Part shown: piece by piece, positions 54,691 to 63,013 of the stretch
Numbering within the stretch: the first letter of the stretch is position 1
Layout of the letters: the number at the start of each line of letters is the position of its first letter
NCBI GenBank assembly: GCA_963575745.1
Contig: CAUYUJ010012091.1
Coordinates: forward strand, 1 to 64,000
DNA: 64,000 bases
Reading direction: 5' to 3'
Source: Prorocentrum cordatum
Lineage: Eukaryota > Sar > Dinophyceae > Prorocentrales > Prorocentraceae
Notes under the pieces: generated by a model
The model's input: the letters and a program-made list of their open reading frames with translations, nothing else
Told to the model about the DNA's origin: nothing
Databases searched by the model: none
Position numbers and translations under genes: made by a program

Positions 54691-54953
54691 TGATACGCTC
54701 TGTGCCAACCCTTCCCCGTCACCCTCCCCCCTCGATTCTCGCGCGCCCGATTCTCCCGCCCAGGTGTGTGAAAATCGTGGGGGGGGATGGGGGAGGAGAG
54801 GTGCAGAGTGCATATCAGGCTCCCTTATCTTTTCCTTGTTCTTCGTATTGCGGCTGGGTTGGCTCAAATTTTATTTCGGGCCCAGTCCTCGAGCCTCCAC
54901 GGAGGCTGGGCCTTTTCGGCGGCGCCACTCCACGCCCAGGGGCCCAGAGGCGG

Positions 54954-55207
54954 ATGGCGGAGGCCCACAACACGCAGGCTCGCCTGGCTCTCGTGTTCCA
55001 GCGTTGCCTCAAGAGCAACGCCCTGGGCGACTACGTGGCGTGGGACACGCACGGTAGCAAAAGGACTAGAGGGCTCACGGACTACCTGCTGGAGACGGGC
55101 CAGTGGGAGGTCATCAACAGGCCACTGCGTCTGCGGCACATCATTGCCCAGCGTCCCTGGGTCATCGCGCTCCCGCCCGAGAGGGCGCGATGGCTCAGGC
55201 ACGCTGG
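54954..55207 (+). CDS. first exon of an unknown gene
   Basis: The ATG follows a GC-rich leader. The frame encodes MAEAHNTQARLALVFQRCLK, then GDYVAWDTHGSKRTRGLTDY and RPWVIALPPERARWLRHAG, about 85 residues with strong G/C at third positions. The frame then meets TAA. Either GTAACG at 55208 is a donor, or one G too many in GGG (55206-55208) breaks the frame, since dropping one base continues smoothly to GNEAPRPPRLHDISGGSMKF. No family recognised. A short hairpin (GGCCCAG with CTGGGCC) lies 45-75 bp before the ATG, and TTGGCTCAAA lies at 54859. Confidence 0.6.
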
Positions 55208-55282
55208 GTAACGAAGCGCCCAGACCACCAAGGCTGCACGACATCTCGGGGGGCAGCATGAAGTTCGAGATCGGAGACATCG
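55208..55282 (+). CDS. continuation of the 54954 reading frame after a one-base shift
   Basis: The frame GNEAPRPPRLHDISGGS, then MKFEIGDIEVAMHTAP, has exon-like codon use. It fits exon 1 either through a one-base homopolymer difference or through a 25-bp intron (55208-55232), which would be extremely short. A GTGGCC donor at about 55282 or a GC donor at about 55291 would end it before the purine tract. Confidence 0.45.
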
Positions 55283-55329
55283 AAGTGGCCATGCACACGG
55301 CACCTCCTCCTCATTCATCCTCCTACGCT

Positions 55330-55660
55330 TTCGGAGGAGGGGGAGGAGGAGGAAAAGAGGAGTAGGAGGAGGAGGAGGAGGAAGATGAGGAGGAGGAGGA
55401 GACGGAAAGAGGAGGAGGAGGATCGAGGAGGAGGAGGAGGAGGAGGAGGAGGAGGGAGGGACGACGAGGTGGAGAAGGAGGAGGAGGAAGAGGAGGATGA
55501 GGAGAAGGAGGAGGAGGAGGAGCGAGGAGGAGGAACGAGGAAGAAGACCAGGAAGAGGAACAGGAAAATGAGGAGGATGAGGATGAGGAGGAGGAGGAGG
55601 ACGACGACGACGAGGAAGAGGAGGAGTAGGAAGAAGAGGAAGAGTGGGAAGAGGAGGAGT
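55330..55660. repeat. (GGA)n polypurine tract
   Basis: An almost pure purine + strand with GAGGAAGAT variants and a short GACGACGACG run. It faces the complementary TCC tract at 55820-56050. Confidence 0.9.
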
Positions 55661-55672
55661 AGAAGATGAGCA

Positions 55673-55812
55673 GGATGACCGATGGGGAGGACGATACCCC
55701 TCCGTGTTCGCCCTCCATCGGCACTCAAGTCGACCACAGAGAAGGCAATCCAGGAGAGCAAACGCATGCTGGACATGCTGTCGGCATGGAGGCGCATCGT
55801 CAGGCCTAACTC
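55673..55812 (+). CDS. probable exon between purine and pyrimidine tracts, frame unsure
   Basis: Two overlapping frames look coding. The first, after a CAG acceptor, reads MTDGEDDTPPCSPSIGTQVD. The second reads KSTTEKAIQESKRMLDMLSA then WRRIVRPNS, with a good amphipathic helix pattern. A small frameshift between them, or two alternative exons, would explain this. No family recognised. Confidence 0.4.
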
Positions 55813-55819
55813 CTCCCCC

Positions 55820-56050
55820 TGTGCTCCTCCTCCTCCTCCTCCTCCTCCTCCTCCTCCTCCTCCTCCTCCTCCTCCTCCTCCTCCCCCTCCTTCTCCTCCT
55901 CCTCCTCCTCCTCCTCCTCCTCCTCCCTCCTCCTCCTGCACTTCCCACGCCATTCCTCCTCCTCGTTCTCCCCCTCCTCCCGCCTGCTCCTCCTCCTCCT
56001 CGTCCTCCTCCTCTTCCTCCTTCCCCTCCTCTTCCCCTCCTCTTCCCGCG
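55820..56050. repeat. (TCC)n polypyrimidine tract
   Basis: Almost pure TCC on +, complementary to the GGA tract at 55330-55660. It also serves as a polypyrimidine tract before the acceptor at 56060-56061. Confidence 0.9.
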
Positions 56051-56061
56051 CCCTTCCCGAG

Positions 56062-56224
56062 AGGGAGAAGTACGACATCCCTCGCAGATTGAAGCGGAAG
56101 TTGGACATGCAGCTTGCCCCCCTCAAAGAGAACGAACGGACGTGCCCCCCCGCACACGTCATCGGCGCCCTCATGATGGCTTCGGACAGCGACAACGACA
56201 GCCTCGCGTCCATTGGCGACGAAG
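56062..56224 (+). CDS. internal exon, unknown protein, basic then acidic
   Basis: After the TCC tract and CCCGAG the frame reads REKYDIPRRLKRKLDMQLAP, LKENERTCPPAHVIGALMMA and SDSDNDSLASIGDE. Codon use is clean, and the open frame ends where GCTATC offers a GC donor. No ATG start precedes it, as expected of an internal exon. The end, DSLASIGDEGY, resembles the start of the exon at 58192 (DSVPIGDASGY); the two may be related exons. No family recognised. Confidence 0.6.
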
Positions 56225-56439
56225 GCTATCGGAGGAGGAGGGGAGGAGGATGAGGCGGTGGAGAAGGAGGAGGACGATGAGGACAAACAGATGGGAGCAT
56301 GGGGGTTACGAGGAATGAAGGTGGGAAGGATGGGGAAGAGGATGTGGATGAGGAGTAGAATGCAAAGAAGATGCTGCTGATGAGGACACGTAGGATGAGG
56401 AGGTGGTAGAATAACTATGATGGGGAGGTAGGGGAGGCT

Positions 56440-56493
56440 GAGGATGACGATGGGGAGAAAGGAGATGAGGATGCGAATGAGGGTGACGATGAC

Positions 56494-56558
<65 letters not shown>

Positions 56559-56636
56559 CGGGGATGAGGATGATGATGATGGGGATGATGCTGATAATGA
56601 TGATGATGATGCTGATACTGATGATGATGATGATGC

Positions 56637-56679
<43 letters not shown>

Positions 56680-56831
56680 GATGTTGAGAACGAGGATGGC
56701 GATGGCGATGCGGATGAGGATGAGGATGAGGATGATGAGGAGGATGAGGATGAGGATGACGATGATGATGATAATGAGGATGGTGATGATGATGGTGATG
56801 ATGATGATGATGTTGATGATGATGATGATGC

Positions 56832-56884
<53 letters not shown>

Positions 56885-56935
56885 GTGATGATGTGGATAT
56901 TGGTGATGTTGATGCTGGTGAGGATGGTGGTGACG
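56440..56935. repeat. (GAT)n microsatellite
   Basis: GAT triplets with GAG, GCT and GGT variants. Low-complexity Asp, Met, His and Ser frames only. Confidence 0.95.
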
Positions 56936-56939
56936 ATGG

Positions 56940-57518
56940 GCCCCCGCCCTCCCCCTCCCCACCACCCCACCGCCCGAGGCGAGCAACCGCTGGCGACCCC
57001 CTCGGCCAAGAAGAACACTCGGGGCATTCGCACACCAGGGTCTGACAGCACCGCTGCACCCACTTCAGCAGCTGCACCCAGGTCTGCGACGCCCAGCTCT
57101 GCGCCACGCCAGGATCCACGGGACCGCGGATTTTGGGGGCGCGCAAGGGGAGGGCCCCGATAATGCATCCCCCAATGGCCCCGCGACGCCCGATGCAGTC
57201 AGGAGGTGGGGAGGGAGGGGGGCAGGAGGATGAGGAGGAGGATTGATGGGGGAAGAACGAGGGCGAGGTCAGCAGGATGTGGAGGCGGACGAGGATGATG
57301 AGGAGGATTGGGGAGGCGGGCGGAAGGTGATGAGGAAGGGGTGGAGAAGGAAGGGAACTTGGAGGAGGAGAATGAGAGGTGATGTAGGAGGGAGGGCGAG
57401 GAGATGATAATGAAGCCAAGGGGTTGCAGCACTCTGGTCTGAGCGTCCTGGTCGTCCCCTCAAACCCACGACCAAGAATTGATGTCGCCGCTCCGCCCAC
57501 CCAGCCTCCCCCCATCAG
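56940..57518. other. intron sequence, with one possible small exon
   Basis: Between about 57130 and 57200 a frame reads GEGPDNASPNGPATPDAV, which looks protein-like, but no splice sites were assigned. About 57200-57420 is a GGA/GAT-rich stretch. Nothing else seen. Confidence 0.3.
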
Positions 57519-57802
57519 GGCATCAAGCCGAGAATCATCAGTAACCCCTTCGTCGCTCAGAGCAGCCAGTACTTGAGAGAGGAAATCAGAAAAGCAAAAT
57601 TCGAGTTCGTTGTTGCGGTCAATCGTTTACGATATCCACCACCATTAGCTCTGGAAACACCATGTGAACACGCGCACCCGAGCAGCCACGACAAGATCAC
57701 GCTTCTCGAGGGGTTCGACAACCCCTCGCCGCCCGTCTTGCAAAACATGAATGATATCGGGCTGCTAAGAGAGGATTACAGCTGGGCAAAAAGTCGGGCA
57801 TA
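57519..57802 (+). CDS. probable exon, unknown protein
   Basis: A CCCCATCAG acceptor opens a frame GIKPRIISNPFVAQSSQYLR, EEIRKAKFEFVVAVNRLRYP and, further on, KITLLEGFDNPSPPVLQNMN, to a stop after AKSRAY. The first 30 codons are the most convincing; a GTTGTT donor after KFEF (about 57608) could end the exon there. Codon use is more A/T-tolerant than in the flanking exons. No family recognised. Confidence 0.45.
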
Positions 57803-57809
57803 CTGATAT

Positions 57810-58190
57810 GTGTACGCACGAGTGGGGGGGGGGTCATGGGGCGCGTCCTCTGAATGATAAGGCCCTGGCGCAAGTATTCGGGAATCGAGTTGACATCGGT
57901 TACCCGCGGCCCACGACGGACCGCCCATCCGTCGCAAACCCTGGGTTCCTTAACCGAGCTTGCTATATCTGAAATTCCCACAAGAGAGAGCAAGAGAACG
58001 AGAGGGATCACGAATACGATCGACCGCTGACTGCCGACCGACGCGAGATGCAATACTCAGGAGGCCTCCGTGGACTCGAGCCCCCCCCCAATGCCCCCCC
58101 ATGTGCCCTTCCTAATCAATAACCGTCCGCCCAACATTCCCCATCGGTCCGTCCTCCCCGCATTCCTCCGTCCAGCGCCCATCTGCACCA
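57810..58190. other. intron sequence
   Basis: No feature recognised. It leads into the acceptor CACCAG at 58189-58191. Confidence 0.4.
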
Positions 58191-58191
58191 G

Positions 58192-59290
58192 GACAGCGTG
58201 CCCATCGGCGACGCTAGCGGCTATGACAGCGAGCCCTCTACGTTCGTTTTGGACGACTTGGCCGAGGAGGCCGAGGAGGCCGAGGAGGTCGAGGAGGAAG
58301 CTTCGCAGGACGGCATGGGCAGCTGTGACGACGAGGACGCCACGGACGCCGAGCAAGCGACCACGAAGGCTGGCAAGAAGGACAAGAGGCCTGCCGACGC
58401 GCCAGAGTTCAAGATGCGCTGCAACTGGGCGTACCGCACAATCGACTCGAGGCCTGCGTCGGGGGTCGAGGAGTCGCGGTCTGGCTTCGCGATCTTCAAG
58501 TGGAGCGACGGCGATCGGTGGTGTCCGACACCTCGCCTGGACTTCGCGTCCCTTGGCACTACTGGCAGCGGCAAGAAAGCAGCGGGCAAGACAGGTGCTA
58601 GCAAGACAGGCGTTGGCACTACAAGCGCCGGCAAAGGCAGCGGCAACACTGGCAAGGGCAGGGGCGCCATCGGCAGCGGAGGCGCTGAGCTGGAGTCAGC
58701 TAGCGAGGTGAAGGCCAAGGGCGCTGCCATGAAGGTGAAGGCCAAGGGCGCTGCCAAGGGCGCTAGCGAGGAGAACGACGGCCTGGGCGACGCTGGGGCG
58801 GGCGCGGACTATTCCAAGGGCTCGGGCAAGGGCAGCGCTCAGAGCAAGCGCAAAGGCAAGGGCAAGGGCAGGGGTCAGAGCACTTCGAAGAGCAGCGGCA
58901 AGGGCAAGCGCGACAAGGCTGGCCCAAGCGATGACGCCGACGCGGGCATGGGCAGTGACAGCGGCCCCATCGCGAAGCCCAAGGCGAAGGAGACGCCTGC
59001 ATCGAAGGCGCAGTCTGCAGTCAAGAAGGGGCCGATCGAGGCGCAGGTGATGATCAGGGACGCGCGCCCGCAGTGCGAGAAGCAGGGCCGCTACGCCGTC
59101 GGCATCAACCACAGGCCCAAATTCAAGAACGGCAACTACGAGGTGTTCGTGAAGGACACGCGGGGCCAGCGCTGGAGTATGCAGAGCAGGTCATTCGACG
59201 GCAGTCTCTCTGACGCAATCAAGGCCGCCAACAAGAAGATGTACGATATCATCGAGAAGGACGCGGCTCAGGGCGTGGGCATCGAGAACG
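58192..59290 (+). CDS. exon for a Lys/Gly-rich, probably nucleic-acid-associated protein
   Basis: The exon starts at GACAGCGTGCCC after CACCAG (phase 0; no ATG) and ends at AACG before GTGAGG. In order: an acidic region (DLAEEAEEAEEVEEEA), a short conserved-looking block (FKMRCNWAYRTIDSRPASG, FAIFKWSDGDRWCPTPRLDF), about 180 residues rich in Lys, Gly, Ser and Ala (KGKGKGRGQSTSKSSGKGK), and a folded-looking end (GRYAVGINHRPKFKNGNYEV, FVKDTRGQRWSMQSRSFDGS, then a helix IKAANKKMYDIIEKDA). The basic middle suggests binding to DNA or RNA, but this is inference and no family was recognised. It joins in phase to the exon at 60298. Confidence 0.75.
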
Positions 59291-59329
59291 GTGAGGACCG
59301 AGGCCTTCTAAACGTGCATTCGCATCAGC

Positions 59330-59480
59330 ATCGCATCATCGCCCTCCTCCTCCTCCTCCTCATCCTCCGCCCTCTCCTCCTCCTCCTCCTCCCCCTCCTC
59401 CTCCTCCTACTCCTACTCCTACTCCTCCTCCTCCTTCTCCTTCTCCTCATCCTCCTCCTCCTCATCCTCCCTTCTCTCCC
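59330..59480. repeat. (TCC)n tract in intron
   Basis: A TCC/TCCTAC polypyrimidine tract near the 5' end of the 1.0-kb intron 59291-60297. Confidence 0.85.
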
Positions 59481-59604
59481 CTCCCGAACCCCATCCACTC
59501 TCATGGGCACTCCCCATCCAATCGCAACTCGTGATACCATTTGCACTCTCCTTCCCCCTCCTGATTCTCAGTGTCCGCATCACCCGTACCCTCGATACCT
59601 ATCC

Positions 59605-59745
59605 CCATCATCGTCATCATCATCATCATCAGCATCATCATCATCATCATCATTATCATCATCATCATCCTCATCATCATCATCAGCATCAACATCATCA
59701 TGCTGATCATGCTGATCATCCTCTTCCTCCTCTTCCTCAGTATCC
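59605..59745. repeat. (ATC)n microsatellite in intron
   Basis: ATC triplets with AGC variants, the complement of the GAT repeats elsewhere. Confidence 0.9.
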
Positions 59746-59749
59746 TCCT

Positions 59750-60117
59750 CACTGATCTGCCGCTGATGCGTCGCTGGTGCTGCTGCCGTGGATGCGCTGC
59801 TGCTGATGCGGATGCTTCATCATCCTTCTCCTTCTCATCCTCCTCCCGTTCCATCTCATTCAGGTCATCCTCATCCACCCCTTTCTCCCCCTACTCGTCC
59901 TCCTACATCTTATTCATCCTTAGCACTTCCCTCTGTCCGCCCGCGCCCAATCCAGTCTCCCATTGCCGCGCCCCCTCATCGATATCCAATTCTGTCCACT
60001 CCAACCTGCCCAAACTTCTTAACGAACACCCCCTCTCCTGCACCCAACCTCTCACCCCACCTCCTCGTCATCCTGGTCCTCCTCCCCAAAGTTAGTCTCA
60101 TAACCCTCCTTCCCCCA
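59750..60117. other. intron sequence
   Basis: Pyrimidine-rich sequence without recognised features. Leu/Pro/Ser open frames run on from the microsatellites and are not supported. Confidence 0.4.
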
Positions 60118-60120
60118 TGT

Positions 60121-60279
60121 CGGGCGTTGCTAAAGGTGCCCCTGGCCCAAGGTGCTGCCAGGAGTTCCAGGGGGGCCCCAGGGCGTCCAGAGCACCCCTC
60201 ACGAGGTTCAGGGCGGCCCTGGGGCACCCAAATGGCGCTGGGAGCACCTTGGGCCATGGGCACCTTTAGCAACGCCCGA
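60121..60279. mobile_element. foldback element with about 62-bp arms
   Basis: GGGCGTTGCTAAAGGTGCCC at the left end has its exact complement at the right end. The pairing continues inward (CTGGCCCAAGGTGCT with AGCACCTTGGGCCA, and GCCCCAGGGC with GCCCTGGGGC), leaving a loop of about 35-40 bp. It ends 18 bp before the acceptor at 60296-60297. Confidence 0.85.
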
Positions 60280-60297
60280 CCATGGCCCCTGCCTGAG

Positions 60298-60635
60298 GAG
60301 GGCCCGCCCGACGAGAAGGGCGAGGGGGAGGGCCCGCACAAGCAGCGCGAGAGGAGCCCGAGGAGCACGACGAGCACGACGAGCAGCACAAGCAGCACGA
60401 GGAGCACGACGAGCACGACGAGCACGCGGACTCGGAGGAGCGCGACGAGAAGGGCACGGGCGACAAGCTCGAGCACTCGGACGAGCGCGACGAGAAGGGC
60501 ACGGACGACAAGCTCGAGCACGCCGAGGGCATGGACGGCAACAAGAGGGGCGAGTGGAGGGAGAACGAGGAGCCCGCAGACGACGCGGGCGACGCGGGCG
60601 ACGAGGAGCCGCCCACGAAGCGCAGCCGCTCGTGA
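60298..60635 (+). CDS. final exon: acidic His/Glu/Asp-rich region and basic tail
   Basis: The acceptor is CCTGAG. With the one base left over from 59290 the frame becomes GPARREGRGGGPAQAAREEP, then EEHDEHDEQHKQHEEHDEHD, a 15-residue tandem repeat (SEERDEKGTGDKLEH, SDERDEKGTDDKLEH) and EEPPTKRSRS before TGA at 60633. The frame predicted by splice phase is the same one that carries the acidic sequence and the stop, which supports the junction. KRSRS resembles a nuclear localisation tail. Three hairpins follow in the presumed 3' UTR. Confidence 0.7.
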
Positions 60636-60656
60636 GCAGCTGCACAAGTGCGACCA

Positions 60657-60720
60657 GCCGCTTGTGAGCAAGCGGCCCCCGTCGCACGTGGGGGTTTACC
60701 TCCTGCACAGCGCAGGAGGT
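60657..60720 (+). promoter_or_regulatory. three consecutive hairpins in the presumed 3' UTR
   Basis: GCCGCTTGTGAGCAAGCGGC (8-bp stem, 4-base loop) at 60657-60676; CCCCC paired with GGGGG at about 60676-60694; ACCTCCTGC paired with GCAGGAGGT around a 5-base loop at 60698-60720. They begin 22 bases after the stop codon. Confidence 0.6.
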
Positions 60721-60849
60721 TGGGCGCTCCTGAAATGAGAGCGCTCACCTCGGTCCTACCCCCCTCCAATGATCGTGTTCAAGGCCGCTCTACCCCCGCC
60801 AATCAGGGCCTCACGGGGGTTGGGAGAGTATGTCGGGGGAGAGCACGGC

Positions 60850-61070
60850 GTCGCTCCTCTTCCCCCTCCTCCTCCTTCTCCTCCTCCTCCTCCTCCTCCT
60901 CCTTCTCCTCCTCCTCCTCCTTCGTCCTCGCTCCTCCTCCTCCTCCTCCTCCTCCTCCACCTCCCGCCCACCCTCCCTCCACGCTCCCGTCCTCCCTCGA
61001 CACTCCTCTTATCCTCGCTCATCCTCATCCTCCGCCTCCTCGTCCTTCTCCGCTTCGCGCCGTCGGCGGT
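60850..61070. repeat. (TCC)n polypyrimidine tract
   Basis: A TCC tract on +, facing the GGA tract at about 61150-61305. Confidence 0.9.
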
Positions 61071-61144
61071 CCAGGACCCGCTGAGTGTGCAATGGAATAG
61101 CTGGGAACGCGTTGAGCAGTCGGTGCAAGATTTTGCCTCAAGGT

Positions 61145-61310
61145 GAGGATGAGGAGGAAGGAAACGGAGGAGGAGGAGGAGGAGGAGGAGGAGGAGGAGG
61201 AGGAGGCCGGCGGGGGAGGAAGCGGAGGAGGAGGAGGAGGAGGAAGAGGAGGAGGAGGAGGAGGAGGAGCATGAGAAGGAGGAGGATGAGGAGGAGGATG
61301 AGGATGATGC
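61145..61310. repeat. (GGA)n polypurine tract
   Basis: An almost pure GGA tract on +, about 80 bp after the TCC tract, so the pair forms a long inverted repeat. Confidence 0.9.
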
Positions 61311-61479
61311 CTGTACCCCCGTACCTCGCGTTCTGGCTTGTGGGGGTTGGCCTAAATACCGACCACCCTTCTGCGCTGCAAGGTGCCAACGATGAACGAT
61401 CTCTGCGTGCTCCCCCGCTTCCCTCGGCCTCCTCCCGTGCTTAGGGCTTTGAAAGAGGACGGGGCCCTCTGATCGAAAC

Positions 61480-61860
61480 CTCCAGGGGGAGGGAAGTGAG
61501 GAGGGGGAGGGGAAGGAGGAGACGGAGGGGAGGAGGAGGAGGAGGAGGAGAAGGAGGAGGAGGAGGAGGAGGAGGAGGAGTGAGAGGACTAGAAGGAGGA
61601 GGAGGAGGAGGAGGGCTGAACCTAGAGGAGGAGGATGAGGAGGAGGTGAGGAGGAGAAGGAGGAGGAGAAGGAGGATGAGGAGGAGGGGAAGGAGGAGGA
61701 GGAGGACGGGGAGGGGAGGGGCGGGAGGAGGGAGGGAGGGAGGAGGAGGCGGAGGGTACGGGGAGGGGAGGGGGAGGAGGAGGAGCAGCAGCAGCAGGAG
61801 CAGGAGGAAGCCAGAGCAGGAGAGGAGGGGGCAGGATCCCGCAGGGGTAGGGGGCGGCGA
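61480..61860. repeat. (GGA)n polypurine tract
   Basis: A GGA tract with GAGGGGA variants and a short CAG run (about 61782-61795). It faces the TCC tract at 61970-62140. Confidence 0.9.
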
Positions 61861-61969
61861 CTGATGGCCACAGGACATTTTGATTCCCAGTGGTCCTTGG
61901 GCCTAACGCAACTGGTGGGAACGCGCCGCTCTCATGAATTGGGGGGGGGAGGGGGGGGGGTCTCTCCTC

Positions 61970-62145
61970 CCCCTCCACCTCCAATACTCCTCCTCCTCCT
62001 TTCCCGCCCTCCTCCCCCCCCCGTCCTTTGCCCTCTCCTCCTCTCCTCCTCACTTCCTCCCTCTCCTCCTCCCCCTCCTTCCTCCTCCTCCTCCTCCTCC
62101 TCCTCCTCCTCCTCCTCCTCCTCCTCCCCCTCCTCACCCTCCTGG
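61970..62145. repeat. (TCC)n polypyrimidine tract
   Basis: A TCC tract on +, complementary to the preceding GGA tract. Confidence 0.9.
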
Positions 62146-62317
62146 TTAGCCCCTCTCGGCGCGTCTGTGCGCGTGTGTGCGGAGGGTACGTGGGGGGGAG
62201 GGGGAATGGAGAGATGTGACATGGTGCCCCCTCCACTTCGGGCACGGCGCCCGCAGGTTGTTTTTTGGCTTGGTCACCCAGGGTCCCAGGTTTCCGACCG
62301 AGGCGGCAAGCGCCAAC

Positions 62318-62416
62318 ATGGCTTCCGAGATCGAGAACATTCGCGCGCTCAAGAACTCTGGGACCCTAAATGCCTTGCCGTCGTCGCCGTCCTTCCTCGA
62401 CCCCAATCCCGTTTGA
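62318..62416 (+). CDS. possible first exon or short terminal exon
   Basis: From ATG a frame reads MASEIENIRALKNSGTLNAL, then PSSPSFLDPNPV and a stop. The first 15 codons look coding; the rest may be intron. A CCCAG acceptor lies 30 bp upstream. No family recognised. Confidence 0.3.
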   Translation: MASEIENIRALKNSGTLNALPSSPSFLDPNPV

Positions 62417-62439
62417 CCATCTGTTTATATATATAGACA

Positions 62440-63010
62440 CAATACACAATGGCCTTCGGCCCATCCGTCACCGTGCTTGGGCGATGCTGCGGAAGCCTCA
62501 TGGATGTTGGTTTGGTTATCGTGGTTGGCGTCGTGGGTGCCTTGTGGGTCCCTTGGGGGTGGGGTGCCCCTTTAAGGTGTCTTGGTGGTATTGCGGTGGC
62601 ATCGTGGGAGTTCTTGGACGCCTCTTGGGTGCCTCGTGTGTGCCTCTTGGAGGTTTCTCGTGCATTGTTGCGTGTCATTGGGGGCGTTTTGGGCGCGCTG
62701 TGCACCCTCAACGCGCATGTGCACCAGGCAACGCAATACTACCCCAAGCTGCCACACTATGCATGAACATGCGCCGATGAGCCTCGAACTGCCTCAATCA
62801 GGTGCGTATTGCCACGGCGCGCCCTAATATGTTTCAACGTGTCCCAAACGAGTTCACGCGACCCACACATGCAGCAACATATCCACACCTGCCTCTATAT
62901 GGCCGTGGGCGTCTCATGATGCCGCCATCCTTCTGTCGCCGCCTCAATGGAGCCAAAGTTGTCATACCACGGACAAAGAAATCGCTTGGCGAAGGACTCA
63001 ACCATATGCA
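62440..63010. other. non-genic stretch
   Basis: CTTGGGT/GTGCC-type degenerate words at about 62520-62700 (related to 8640-9180); otherwise no feature. Confidence 0.4.
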
Positions 63011-63013
63011 GTT

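Noticed and set aside
60340-60360. Frameshift in the final exon, suggested by EEGPPDEKGEGEGPHKQRE in another frame
   Set aside because: The phase carried over from the donor at 59290 already selects the frame with the acidic repeat and the stop, so no frameshift is needed.
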